From: Halococcus qingdaonensis
GTDB lineage: Archaea > Halobacteriota > Halobacteria > Halobacteriales > Halococcaceae
Direction of reading: 5' to 3'
DNA length: 64,000 bases
Assembly (NCBI RefSeq): GCF_024508235.1
Contig: NZ_CP101943.1
Span: 744,001 to 808,000, forward strand
Part shown: in pieces, positions 26,822 to 34,703 of the stretch
Layout of the letters: every line of letters starts with the position of its first letter
Position numbering within the stretch: position 1 is the first letter of the stretch
The notes under the pieces: generated by a model
The model's input: only the letters and a program-made list of their open reading frames with translations
Told to the model about the DNA's origin: nothing
Databases searched by the model: none
Position numbers and translations under genes: made by a program

Positions 26822-27565
26822 TCAGGGCGCGAGCCGGTTCTTGCGCCCCTTCATCTGCTCGTCGTAGTGGGCGAACGTCAGCGGACACCACTCGGCGGCG
26901 TGATCGAGGATCGACTCGGTGAGATGGCGAATTTCCCACTGGCTGTCGGCGGCGGCGCGCATGTCCGCGACGTGCATCAACATTCTGACGTTCATCGACA
27001 GCACCATGTTCACCCCGGTGCCGATCGGCAGCACGAACCGGGCGTCCTCCGGGGGCATCCCCGTATCGAGCAGCTCCTGATACGATTCGACCGATTCCGT
27101 GACCGATTCGCGGAAGATCCGCTCGCGTTTTTCGACCACCTCGTCGTCGACCGCACCACCGCTCTGATTGCGTCCCACCCAATCGGGATCGGTCGCCGAC
27201 GGCGGCGTGACGACCATCGCACCCTCACGCACGTCGGCGGGATCGACCTCGTCGAAGGAGACGTAGCGCATCGACTGGACGTCGAAGGAGACGTGGCGAT
27301 GGCGGGTGAGCTGGGCCATACACGAGCGGCTGATCCCCTTGACGCCGAAGGTTGCTTGGGGGTGCTCGAACGGGCCGAAGTGGCCGTGATCGAGCAGGCG
27401 GCCGATGAGTGTACGTTTTTTCTCCTCGGTCGTCTCCCCGTCGACGGTGCTCATCGTCTCCGCGAACGACTGTTCGCCGACGAAGCCCGAGGAATAATCG
27501 CTGCGCGCGGCAGTACAGATCACTCGCTCCGGATCCGCTGTCGCTTCGAGCAGACGGACATCCAT
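26822..27565 (-). CDS. thyX: FAD-dependent thymidylate synthase
   Basis: A 247-residue flavoenzyme converting dUMP to dTMP. The ThyX motif RHRHVSFDVQSMRY (residues 88-101) matches RHRxxSxxxxSxRY completely, and the C-terminal ADMRAAADSQWEIRHL segment contains the QxEIR-like substrate-binding residues. The start at 27565 (MDVRLLEATADPERVICTAA) agrees with the family and with a TATA-like element about 28 nt upstream. No thyA-type gene is seen in the window. Confidence 0.94.
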   Translation of the reverse strand: MDVRLLEATADPERVICTAARSDYSSGFVGEQSFAETMSTVDGETTEEKKRTLIGRLLDHGHFGPFEHPQATFGVKGISRSCMAQLTRHRHVSFDVQSMRYVSFDEVDPADVREGAMVVTPPSATDPDWVGRNQSGGAVDDEVVEKRERIFRESVTESVESYQELLDTGMPPEDARFVLPIGTGVNMVLSMNVRMLMHVADMRAAADSQWEIRHLTESILDHAAEWCPLTFAHYDEQMKGRKNRLAP

Positions 27566-27589
27566 ACCCAACGACGGAACAGCCGAGGG

Positions 27590-27595
27590 TAATAT
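27590..27595 (-). promoter_or_regulatory. TATA-like element of thyX
   Basis: The minus strand reads ATATTA, centred about 27.5 nt before the thyX ATG at 27565, consistent with a leaderless transcript. Confidence 0.5.
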
Positions 27596-27615
27596 CCTGT
27601 CGGTCAGGAGCACCC

Positions 27616-28575
27616 TCAGCGCGTCAGTCGAATCGAACTCGTCGAGCCGTTCGGCCCGTTCCCCGTGTCGAACACGTCGGTGTCGATGGTGGTGTTGCCG
27701 CCGAGATCGTCGAGCGGCAGTTCGACCGTTCGGTTGTCGGGGAGTTCGAGCACGGCGGTAAGCGAGATACCGAGATCGGTCCGCTGATCGCGCTCGATAT
27801 GGCTGACCCACCAGTCGTCGAGCTCGTCGTTGCGGATGGCTGCCTTTGCCGTGATCGTTTGCTCGCTGCCGGGTGAGAGTACCGTTCCCTCGCCCGTCGT
27901 GCCGTTGCCGACGGCGATCCCGTTCATCGTGAGCGTGTAGTCGATGCGAGCGACGGGGATCGGGATCTCGGTCGGGTTCCGTATCTGGAGGGCGATGTCG
28001 AGCGGCGTCGTCTCGCGTGTCACGTTCCCCCACGTCGCCGACGTGCGCTCGACGACGAGGACGGGATCGTCGACGAACGGGAGGCTCGCGTTGATCGGCC
28101 GTGGCTCGCTCGTGTTCAGCGCGCCGGTGATGTCGGTCGTCAGCGTTCGGTTCTCGCTCACGCGCGCGGTCCCGAACACCGGCACGTCGACGGCCGCACC
28201 CGTGACGACCCGCGTGCGCTCGCCGCGCTCGACGTGGCTCGCCCACCACGCCGGAATGTTCCGGTTGTCGATGGCGGTCGTGAAGTTCACCGTCGACGTG
28301 CCCGGTGCGGCCCGGATGTCGTCACGGCTTCCGGTGCCCATCTCGATGCCGTTCATCCGTATCGAGTGGGTCACCGTCGTGTTGCCGAGCTCGATCGGGA
28401 CCGGGTTCGGGTTCGTGACGCGGAGTTCGGTCGTGACGAGCGTCGTCGAATCGTTCACGCCCGCAAAGCGGCTCTCGGTTCCCGCGACTGACGGACGATC
28501 GACGGTGAGGACGGCTGCGCCGCCGATCGCGGCGAGAACGACGATCACGAGAACGGCGGCGCGCGTACGATTCAT
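27616..28575 (-). CDS. LEA-14/WHy-type protein with two tandem domains
   Basis: A 319-residue exported or membrane-anchored protein: an N-terminal hydrophobic helix (MNRTRAAVLVIVVLAAIGGA) followed by two LEA type 2 (WHy) domains. The repeats share TTELRVTNPNPVPIELGNT / ALQIRNPTEIPIPVARIDYT and AWWASHVERGERT / DWWVSHIERDQRT, so an internal duplication is plain. The protein should face the outside, with several N-glycosylation sequons. LEA-2 proteins are linked to desiccation stress in other organisms; a role here is not known. An in-frame upstream ATG at 28629 was not used because it precedes a charged non-homologous stretch. Confidence 0.82.
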   Translation of the reverse strand: MNRTRAAVLVIVVLAAIGGAAVLTVDRPSVAGTESRFAGVNDSTTLVTTELRVTNPNPVPIELGNTTVTHSIRMNGIEMGTGSRDDIRAAPGTSTVNFTTAIDNRNIPAWWASHVERGERTRVVTGAAVDVPVFGTARVSENRTLTTDITGALNTSEPRPINASLPFVDDPVLVVERTSATWGNVTRETTPLDIALQIRNPTEIPIPVARIDYTLTMNGIAVGNGTTGEGTVLSPGSEQTITAKAAIRNDELDDWWVSHIERDQRTDLGISLTAVLELPDNRTVELPLDDLGGNTTIDTDVFDTGNGPNGSTSSIRLTR

Positions 28576-28701
28576 TCGATCGGGTATGCTTTCGCGGTCG
28601 GAGGAAATAGGCTGTCGATCGGCCGCCACGATTCAGCTGTGAGCCGCCACAGCACCCGCCGTGATGGAACGAACTAAGTCCCCGCCGGTGATAGCGCCGG
28701 C

Positions 28702-28890
28702 ATGGCCACATCCGTCGGGACCGACCGCGGCGTCGGCTTCGCCGTGTTGTTCGTCGTCCTCGCGCTCGTCGGCGCGCTCGCCGCGCTCGTCGGTGGACTG
28801 CTCGAAACCCAACTCACCGCCGCCTGGGGGTTCGCCGCGGCCTCGATCGCCGGCGCGATCGCGATCGTGGCGATACATCTGTCGGGGTGA
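28702..28890 (+). CDS. Small two-helix membrane protein
   Basis: A 62-residue protein with two hydrophobic helices (about residues 11-31 and 40-60) and almost no loop between them. A TATA-like CTAAGT is centred about 27 nt before the ATG at 28702, supporting expression as a leaderless message. It resembles short haloarchaeal membrane proteins of unknown function. Confidence 0.7.
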   Translation: MATSVGTDRGVGFAVLFVVLALVGALAALVGGLLETQLTAAWGFAAASIAGAIAIVAIHLSG

Positions 28891-28905
28891 GCGGCTGCCA
28901 CAAAG

Positions 28906-28912
28906 CGTTAAG
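28906..28912 (+). promoter_or_regulatory. TATA-like element of the small wHTH gene
   Basis: CGTTAAG is centred 28 nt before the ATG at 28937. Confidence 0.45.
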
Positions 28913-28936
28913 AGTCTCACGACCGTAGTGATCGTA

Positions 28937-29161
28937 ATGACCGATTTTTCCGACGAGGATCGGCGGATCCTCGCGTATCTCCACGACAGCGTCGCGCGTG
29001 GCGAGCGCTACTTCCGCTCGAAGAACATCGCCGACCAGCTCGGGCTGAGCGCCAAACAGGTCGGCGTCCGGCTGCCGCGGCTCGACGAGGAATCCGAGGA
29101 GATCGACATCGAGAAATGGAGTCGTGCGAAATCGACCACGTGGCGCGTCACGCCCGGCTGA
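28937..29161 (+). CDS. Small winged-helix protein (DUF7123-like)
   Basis: A 74-residue protein starting MTDFSDEDRRILAYLHDSVA. It is nearly all one winged-helix fold: the second and recognition helices are IADQLGLSAKQVGVRLPRLD, followed by a short wing that ends KWSRAKSTTWRVT. The family is very widely conserved in haloarchaea and probably binds nucleic acid; its target is not known. The start is set by the TATA-like element 28 nt upstream. Confidence 0.82.
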   Translation: MTDFSDEDRRILAYLHDSVARGERYFRSKNIADQLGLSAKQVGVRLPRLDEESEEIDIEKWSRAKSTTWRVTPG

Positions 29162-29192
29162 GTGATCGGGCGCTCTCACGTTCGGGTCGGCG

Positions 29193-29201
29193 GATTTTTA
29201 C
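29193..29201 (+). promoter_or_regulatory. TATA-like element of the SRPBCC-nitrilase pair
   Basis: GATTTTTAC is centred 27 nt before the ATG at 29224 and probably drives both that gene and the abutting amidohydrolase. Confidence 0.5.
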
Positions 29202-29223
29202 CGACTGAACGTCTACTGATGAT

Positions 29224-29652
29224 ATGACAGTCCGGATCGAACGCACGTTCGAGCTCGCCGTCCCGCCCGAACAGGTCTGGGCCTTCATCGCCGATCCGGG
29301 CAAGCGCGCCGAAGCGATCAGCGTCGTCGACTCGTTCGATATCCACGACGAGACCCACGCTACCTGGCATATCTCCCTGCCGATCCCGTTCGTCGATCGC
29401 ACGATCGCCGTCGAGACCGAGGACACCGAACGTGACCCGCCAACCCACGTGGAGTTCGTCGGGCGCTCGCGCGTGCTCCGGGTCGTCGGCGAACACGATC
29501 TCGAAGCCGTCGACGACGGCACTCGCCTGCGAAATCGCTTCACCGTCGAGGGGAAGATGCCGGGCGTCGAGGGGTTTTTCAAACGCAACCTCGACGACGA
29601 GCTCGACAACCTCGAAGCCGCCATCCGCGCGGACACGGCGGCCGAGCCGTAG
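29224..29652 (+). CDS. SRPBCC (CoxG-like) lipid/ligand-binding protein
   Basis: A 142-residue START-like fold protein. It begins with the family hallmark FELAVPPEQVWAFIADPGKR and ends with the long C-terminal helix FFKRNLDDELDNLEAAIRAD that caps the ligand pocket. CoxG-type members associate with membranes or bind hydrophobic ligands. The stop codon abuts the next ATG directly, so the two genes form an operon, but a joint pathway is not evident. Confidence 0.82.
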   Translation: MTVRIERTFELAVPPEQVWAFIADPGKRAEAISVVDSFDIHDETHATWHISLPIPFVDRTIAVETEDTERDPPTHVEFVGRSRVLRVVGEHDLEAVDDGTRLRNRFTVEGKMPGVEGFFKRNLDDELDNLEAAIRADTAAEP

Positions 29653-30477
29653 ATGCGCCTCGCCTGCTGTCAACACGACATCGAACCCGGCGCGATCGAG
29701 GCGAACGTCGAACGCGCGCTCGCGGCCATCGCCACAGCTGCGGACGACGGCGCGGATCTCGTCTGTCTCCCCGAGATATTCTCCGTCGGCTACTTCGCGT
29801 TCGACGAGTACGAGCGGGCGGCCGAGTCGCTCACCGGACCGACGCTCGCGCGGGTCGCCGACACGGCGCGCGCCCACAACGTCGGCGTGCTCGCCGGCTC
29901 GATCGTCGAAGACCTCGCGGCGAGCACGCGTGACGGGTTCGAGACACCGAGCGAGAGCGGTCTGGCGAACACGTCGGTGTTCTTCGATCGCAGCGGCGAG
30001 CGGCGAGCGATCTACCGCAAACACCACCTCTTCGGCTACGAGTCGCGGGAGGCCGAACTGCTCGTTCCCGGCGACTCGCTCGGACTGACCGCATTCGACG
30101 GGTTCACGATCGGTACCACGACCTGCTACGATCTGCGCTTTCCCGAACTGTATCGCGAGTTCGTCGATGCAGGGGCGACCCTGATTCTCGTCCCGAGCGC
30201 GTGGCCGTATCCGCGCGTCGACCACTGGCGACTCCTTCCGCGGGCGCGGGCGATCGAGAATCAGCTGTTCGTGGCGGCCTGCAACGGCTCCGGCGTGTTC
30301 GGCGAGACTGCACTCTGTGGGCGATCGGCGATCTACGATCCCTGGGGAGAGATTTCGGCGCAAGCGGGTGCCGGCGAGCACGCCGCCGACGAACCGACGA
30401 TCGTCACCGCCGACATCGATCCCGAACGCGTGACGAGCGTGCGCGAGGAGTTCCCGGCGCTCCGTGATCGGCGATAG
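29653..30477 (+). CDS. Carbon-nitrogen hydrolase (nitrilase superfamily)
   Basis: A 274-residue cytoplasmic amidase. The catalytic triad is complete: Glu41 in VCLPEIFSVGY, Lys123 in AIYRKHHLFGYE and Cys158 in TTTCYDLRFPEL. The start MRLACCQHDIEPGAIEAN follows the upstream stop with no gap. The RFPELYRE block is that of omega-amidase and carbamoyl-amide-type members, but substrate cannot be set from sequence. Confidence 0.9.
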   Translation: MRLACCQHDIEPGAIEANVERALAAIATAADDGADLVCLPEIFSVGYFAFDEYERAAESLTGPTLARVADTARAHNVGVLAGSIVEDLAASTRDGFETPSESGLANTSVFFDRSGERRAIYRKHHLFGYESREAELLVPGDSLGLTAFDGFTIGTTTCYDLRFPELYREFVDAGATLILVPSAWPYPRVDHWRLLPRARAIENQLFVAACNGSGVFGETALCGRSAIYDPWGEISAQAGAGEHAADEPTIVTADIDPERVTSVREEFPALRDRR

Positions 30478-30491
30478 AAGCGAGGGGCTTA

Positions 30492-30644
30492 TCAGGCATC
30501 GACGCCTTCCTGTAACTGCCGGTACGTGACGCTTTTCTCGTCGCAGCCGGCACACAGCGCTCGTCCCGCCGCGCACCCCCACTCGGATCCGGACTCGACC
30601 CACCCCGTCCCGTCCGTTTCGTTCCACTCGGTAGCCGTTGCCAT
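30492..30644 (-). CDS. Small cysteine-rich protein, possible zinc binder
   Basis: A 50-residue acidic protein (MATATEWNETDGTGWVESGS to the C-terminus QLQEGVDA). Three cysteines lie in a C-x6-C-x2-C arrangement (GCAAGRALCAGCDEKSV), which is one ligand short of a classic zinc finger unless a His, Asp or partner subunit completes it. Haloarchaeal genomes carry many such micro-zinc proteins of unknown function. It is convergent with the amidohydrolase and divergent from the FemAB-like gene. Confidence 0.65.
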   Translation of the reverse strand: MATATEWNETDGTGWVESGSEWGCAAGRALCAGCDEKSVTYRQLQEGVDA

Positions 30645-30683
30645 GACAAACAGAGTACGGCACGACGAGCAAAGGACAACCCC

Positions 30684-30689
30684 TTTATT
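30684..30689 (+). promoter_or_regulatory. TATA-like element at the left end of the glycan locus
   Basis: TTTATT is centred about 30 nt before the mini-ORF ATG at 30717, so transcription of the FemAB-like gene may begin with the mini-ORF. Confidence 0.4.
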
Positions 30690-30716
30690 CGGCTGCCGGG
30701 GCGTAATAGACACCGA

Positions 30717-30752
30717 ATGATGAACGCCAGCGCACGCCCGTTCGATCAATGA
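30717..30752 (+). other. Candidate leader mini-ORF (11 codons) coupled to the FemAB-like gene
   Basis: The frame reads MMNASARPFDQ and its TGA overlaps the ATG of the next gene as ATGA. A TATA-like element lies about 30 nt before its first ATG. Coupled re-initiation is possible; coincidence cannot be excluded. Confidence 0.3.
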
Positions 30753-31759
30753 GAATCGAGCGGCTCGATCGCGACACGTGGGCGGGGGCGCTTCCCGAGC
30801 GTGGCTTCGAGGTCTTCCACACTCCCGAGGCGCTGTCCGTCCTCGATCGCCACGCATCCGGCGACTGCCATCTCTTCGGCGGCTATCGCGGCGAGCAGCT
30901 GGTGGCGATGGTGCCGCTGTTCGTCCGCCACGTCGGCGGGCTGCGGATCGTCTCCTCGCCACCGCCGGGCATGGCCATCCCCAATCTGGGACCGCTCGTG
31001 ATGCCGACCAGCCCGAAACAGCGAAAGCGCGAGAAGGTCAACCGCGAGTTCACCGCAGAACTCCTGGAGGCGCTCGATGCCGACTCGCCGCGAACGTTCG
31101 TCCGCATTCTCTGCCCGCCCGACTACACCGACCCGCGCCCGTACCGCTGGAACGGGCTGTCGGTCGAACCGGCCTTCACCTACCGCCTTACGGCCGACGA
31201 TCCCGACGAACTCATCGACTCCTTTAGCCGGAGCCTCCGCCGGGAGATCCGCTCGGGCGCTGACCTCGATATCGATATCGAGACCGCTGGAATCAGGGGC
31301 GGCGAGCGCGTCTTCAGAGAGACCGCCGCCCGCTACGCCGAACAATCCGAATCGTTCGGCCCGACGTGGCCGTACGTGCGTGACGTCATCGAGGAGTTGG
31401 GCGAGCGCTGTCGCGTCTACGTCGCCCGTGCCGACGGCGATCATCTGGGCGGGGTCATCACGCTGTTCTCGAACGATGCGGCGTACTACTGGCTCGGCGG
31501 CACGCGCGCGACCCACGAGAACGTCAGCATCAACAGCCTGCTCCACTGGCGGATCATCAACGATATCGCCGACGATCCGCCGATCGACTCCGTGAACCAG
31601 TACGACCTCGTCGGCGCGAACACCGAACAGCTCTGCCGGTACAAATCGAAGTTCGGGGGTGAGCTGACGCCCTACTACGTCGCCGAATCCGGCGGAATGG
31701 CGATGGACGTCGCAAAAAGCGGCTATCAGCTGGTCAATCGGGCCATCGATCGGTTCTAA
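30749..31759 (+). CDS. FemAB/GNAT-like transferase
   Basis: A 336-residue soluble protein of the GNAT-fold FemAB type. The N-terminal half starts MRIERLDRDTWAGAL and contains YRGEQLVAMVPLFV; the second half has the diagnostic SRSLRREIRSGADLDIDIET and VYVARADGDHLGGVITLFSN blocks, followed by YYWLGGTRATHENVSINSLL and NQYDLVGANTEQLCRYKSKF. Bacterial Fem proteins add amino acids from aminoacyl-tRNA to cell-wall precursors; relatives in polysaccharide loci acylate sugars. Here it opens the glycan locus. It ends with a 4-bp overlap against the convergent DUF354 gene. Confidence 0.8.
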   Translation: MRIERLDRDTWAGALPERGFEVFHTPEALSVLDRHASGDCHLFGGYRGEQLVAMVPLFVRHVGGLRIVSSPPPGMAIPNLGPLVMPTSPKQRKREKVNREFTAELLEALDADSPRTFVRILCPPDYTDPRPYRWNGLSVEPAFTYRLTADDPDELIDSFSRSLRREIRSGADLDIDIETAGIRGGERVFRETAARYAEQSESFGPTWPYVRDVIEELGERCRVYVARADGDHLGGVITLFSNDAAYYWLGGTRATHENVSINSLLHWRIINDIADDPPIDSVNQYDLVGANTEQLCRYKSKFGGELTPYYVAESGGMAMDVAKSGYQLVNRAIDRF

Positions 31760-32862
31760 CGCTCGGGCGTCGGCGGGTCGGTCCGTCGCGGCGGGCTACC
31801 GTGCGAGAGGCCGTCGACCCCGGCGGCCCCGTTCGGACTGGTGGCGAGTTCGACGATGACGTCGGTGAGGTTCACCTTGTCGGCCATGAACGCGTCGCGT
31901 TTGGCGGCCCAGGTCTCTGTGAGGCTATCGTCGTCGAGCAGCGACTCCGCGCGCTCGATCGCCTCGGTGAAGGAGGCGATGTTGAAGATCAGCCCTTGGC
32001 TTTCGAGCTCGATGAAGTTGCCCATGTCCTCCTCGCCGACGAAGGAGTTCGACCGGATGGCGGGCGTCCCGAGCAGCGCGGCCTCGGTGACCATCGTCTG
32101 CGTGTCGGCGACCAGGAGGTGGGCTTCGCTGAGTGCGTCGTGCAACAGCCCGGGATGGAGATCGTACGGCCGGGCGTCGATCCCGTCGAACTCCATCGTC
32201 CCGCTCTCGTCGGAGACGAAGACGGTCGCGTCGTCGCCGAGGCGTTCGATCAGCGTGCGTCGCTCGGCCGGGCCGATGCCCGACTGGCTGACGTCGTGAT
32301 GTGAGCCGAAGGCGTTGAACCGGCAGATGACGTACTTCTCGTCGGGGCCGACGCCGAGCTGTTCGCGGATGTCGTCGCGAGGGGTGAACACGTCGGGGTG
32401 GAGGTAGGCACACTCCTTGAAGCCGCGAAAGCGATAGTGGTTCGCCCCGAGATCCTTGCCGAAGGCGTCGGGCGTGAGGATGGCGTCGGCGAACGGCCGC
32501 GAGACGGTGTGATCGATCGAGGTCGGCTCCGAGTCCAGGATCAGCGTCACCGGCGTCCGCGAGAGCGCGCCTGCGTGGGCGGCGTACGCACCCATGCCGA
32601 AGATACGGTCAGGAGAATACCGCCACGTCTGTCGGAGGATCGAGAGATAGTGACGCGGGAGCTGGTAGAACAGCGACCGCTTTTTCGTCGCCAGCCGTCC
32701 GTAGAGCCGGTAGGGGAGATCGTGATAGTCGAGGAGTTCCTTCGTACAGCCGTAGTCACGACCGAGAATCAACACGTCGTGACCGCGACGTTCGAGGGCC
32801 GCGACGGCGTGTTTGTAGAGATGGACGTGCGCAGGAGTGTTCGTGAAAAACAGATAGTTCAT
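31756..32862 (-). CDS. DUF354 GT-B-fold glycan protein, copy 1
   Basis: A 368-residue protein starting MNYLFFTNTPAHVHLYKHAV. The fold is that of UDP-sugar epimerase/GT-B glycosyltransferases: the first Rossmann half contains AALERRGHDVLILGRDYG, and the C-terminal nucleotide-sugar-type half contains AHLLVADTQTMVTEAALLGTP and EEDMGNFIELES. DUF354 genes cluster with surface polysaccharide pathways; direct biochemistry is scarce. It is the only minus-strand gene at this end of the locus. A second DUF354 protein is at 39963. Confidence 0.8.
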   Translation of the reverse strand: MNYLFFTNTPAHVHLYKHAVAALERRGHDVLILGRDYGCTKELLDYHDLPYRLYGRLATKKRSLFYQLPRHYLSILRQTWRYSPDRIFGMGAYAAHAGALSRTPVTLILDSEPTSIDHTVSRPFADAILTPDAFGKDLGANHYRFRGFKECAYLHPDVFTPRDDIREQLGVGPDEKYVICRFNAFGSHHDVSQSGIGPAERRTLIERLGDDATVFVSDESGTMEFDGIDARPYDLHPGLLHDALSEAHLLVADTQTMVTEAALLGTPAIRSNSFVGEEDMGNFIELESQGLIFNIASFTEAIERAESLLDDDSLTETWAAKRDAFMADKVNLTDVIVELATSPNGAAGVDGLSHGSPPRRTDPPTPER

Positions 32863-33005
32863 TCAGTCTTGCTTCCGGCGAGGAACTCGATGCTCCTAAA
32901 CACGTCGGTCCGCCCGTCCCGACATCGGTCGGGCGAAGCCGTTACTCATATACGATCGGGCCGCGCCAGTTGAAGCGATACGCTCGACGCTGTTGGACGA
33001 CAATC

Positions 33006-34463
33006 ATGACACGGATACGAACTGCGGGAATGGTACTGGTGGTATTGCTCTCGGCGGCCGTCGGCGGCGTCGCCCTCGGTGGAACGGCGGCGGCGCTCGA
33101 TCCCGGCGCGGGCGCGACCTATCCGCTGACGCCAAGCTCCGACACGCTCGGAACGTTCGTCTACGTCGTCAGACCGGGTGATTCGGTCGCCGAGAACGGC
33201 ATCAAGGAGATCACGCTCGATGCAGGGCCGAATGCCGACGTCTCCAACGTGACCGACGACGACGTGTTCATCGCGGTGCGTGGCGGTCAGCGCATCGAGA
33301 TCGCCGAGAACAACACCGACATCGTCGATGTCGCGAACATCAGTGTCTCCTCGAATCAGGCTGGCGACGAGGTCACCATCACGCTTCCGCGGCCGGTCCA
33401 GCCGCAGTTCGCCTCCGATAGCCCGAACACCGGGGCGGAAGTCGCGGTCAAGGTGGGGAACTTCACGACGCCGGACCGACCGGGCAGCCACTCGGTCAAC
33501 GCGACGTTCGCCACCGCATCGGGGAGCACCGACGGACCGACGTCGGTCTCCTACTCGACGACTGCGCCGGAGCTGTCGATGGACAACCAGAACCTCTCGC
33601 AGTTCAGCGATCAGCAGTCGATCAACGTCTCGGCGTCGGTACCGGGCGGCGGGTACGTCGGGCTGTTTACCACGGCCCCGAACGGCTCGCCGGGTGAGCT
33701 CGTCGGTTCGACGGACGTCGCCACGGCCACGTCGAGCCAGCAGTACAGCATCGACGTGAGCGGCAACGTCACGGAGAGCCAACAGCTGATGGCCGTCGCG
33801 TACAGTGAGACGAACGGTCGCTCGGCGAGCCTCCGCGAGAACCAGACGTTCGATCCGAACGACGACGAACGGCTGCGGACCAACGGCACGCTCGTGAACG
33901 CGACCGCGAACGTCTCGACGCTCGACGTTGACGGGCAAGTCGAGGCCGGCGGCGAGTACGCACAGGGCGCACGGCTCTACTTCCCGCAGGGTGAACCGGA
34001 AACGAACTACCAGGTGCGGTCGGTCGAGGACGGCGAACTCGGCTCCGCCGCGACACAGTTCCAGACGGGCGCGAACGACACGACGATCCTCGACACGAGC
34101 GATCTCTCGGAGGGGCAGTACGCGATCACGCGGATCGCCGACGACTCGCTCGTGAGCCTCGACAACGACAGCACGACAAGCGCACAGGACGACAGTATCC
34201 TGATCACCGGCCAGCAGGCGACCACACAGGCAAACATGACGAACGCGAGTGGTGGTGCGACCGATACCGGTGCTACCGCGACCGCCAGCAGCGGCGAGGG
34301 TGACGCCGCAACCGGCGGCAACGCCAACGGAAACGGTTCGGGTACCGCCAGCGGGAACGGCTCGGGCACCGGCACCAGCTCGGGCGGTCCCGGCTTCGGC
34401 ATCGCGGTGGCCGTCGTCGCGCTGCTCGGCGCGGCGCTGCTCGCGACGCGACGCAACCGCTGA
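33006..34463 (+). CDS. Secreted PGF-CTERM surface glycoprotein, paralog A
   Basis: A 485-residue secreted protein. Signal peptide MTRIRTAGMVLVVLLSAAVG..., cleaved near TAAAL-D; the ATG at 33006 is preferred over an upstream TTG. The ectodomain is beta-rich, Asn/Thr/Ser-rich and full of N-x-S/T sequons. A low-complexity Gly/Asn/Ser/Thr linker precedes the C-terminal tripartite sorting signal: PGF, a hydrophobic helix (GIAVAVVALLGAALLA) and TRRNR. PGF-CTERM proteins are processed by archaeosortase A and lipid-anchored, as shown for haloarchaeal S-layer proteins. Its neighbour at 34700 is a paralog. Confidence 0.82.
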   Translation: MTRIRTAGMVLVVLLSAAVGGVALGGTAAALDPGAGATYPLTPSSDTLGTFVYVVRPGDSVAENGIKEITLDAGPNADVSNVTDDDVFIAVRGGQRIEIAENNTDIVDVANISVSSNQAGDEVTITLPRPVQPQFASDSPNTGAEVAVKVGNFTTPDRPGSHSVNATFATASGSTDGPTSVSYSTTAPELSMDNQNLSQFSDQQSINVSASVPGGGYVGLFTTAPNGSPGELVGSTDVATATSSQQYSIDVSGNVTESQQLMAVAYSETNGRSASLRENQTFDPNDDERLRTNGTLVNATANVSTLDVDGQVEAGGEYAQGARLYFPQGEPETNYQVRSVEDGELGSAATQFQTGANDTTILDTSDLSEGQYAITRIADDSLVSLDNDSTTSAQDDSILITGQQATTQANMTNASGGATDTGATATASSGEGDAATGGNANGNGSGTASGNGSGTGTSSGGPGFGIAVAVVALLGAALLATRRNR

Positions 34464-34682
34464 ATCGGACGCTGCGGCATCCGCATTTTCCGACTATTCT
34501 CTCGAATCGATAGTTGCAGCGTAGCATGTGGACGGATCTCGATCGGTCACGGTATGTGGATACGAACCGATAGAAATGAGTATGATGGGGCTGACAGTTA
34601 CGCCAACGGAGAGCCGAACCGTGACCGAAACGGCTGCTATCGGCCGTTGCACCGGTCAGAGGCGGCTCTCGGAGACCAACCA

Positions 34683-34703
34683 ATGAAGGACCTACAGCCA
34701 TGA
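34683..34703 (+). other. Candidate mini-ORF (6 codons) coupled to paralog B
   Basis: The frame reads MKDLQP and its TGA overlaps the ATG of the next gene as ATGA. No TATA element sits at leaderless spacing for the 34700 gene, so a longer leader containing this mini-ORF is plausible. Very short; may be chance. Confidence 0.2.
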
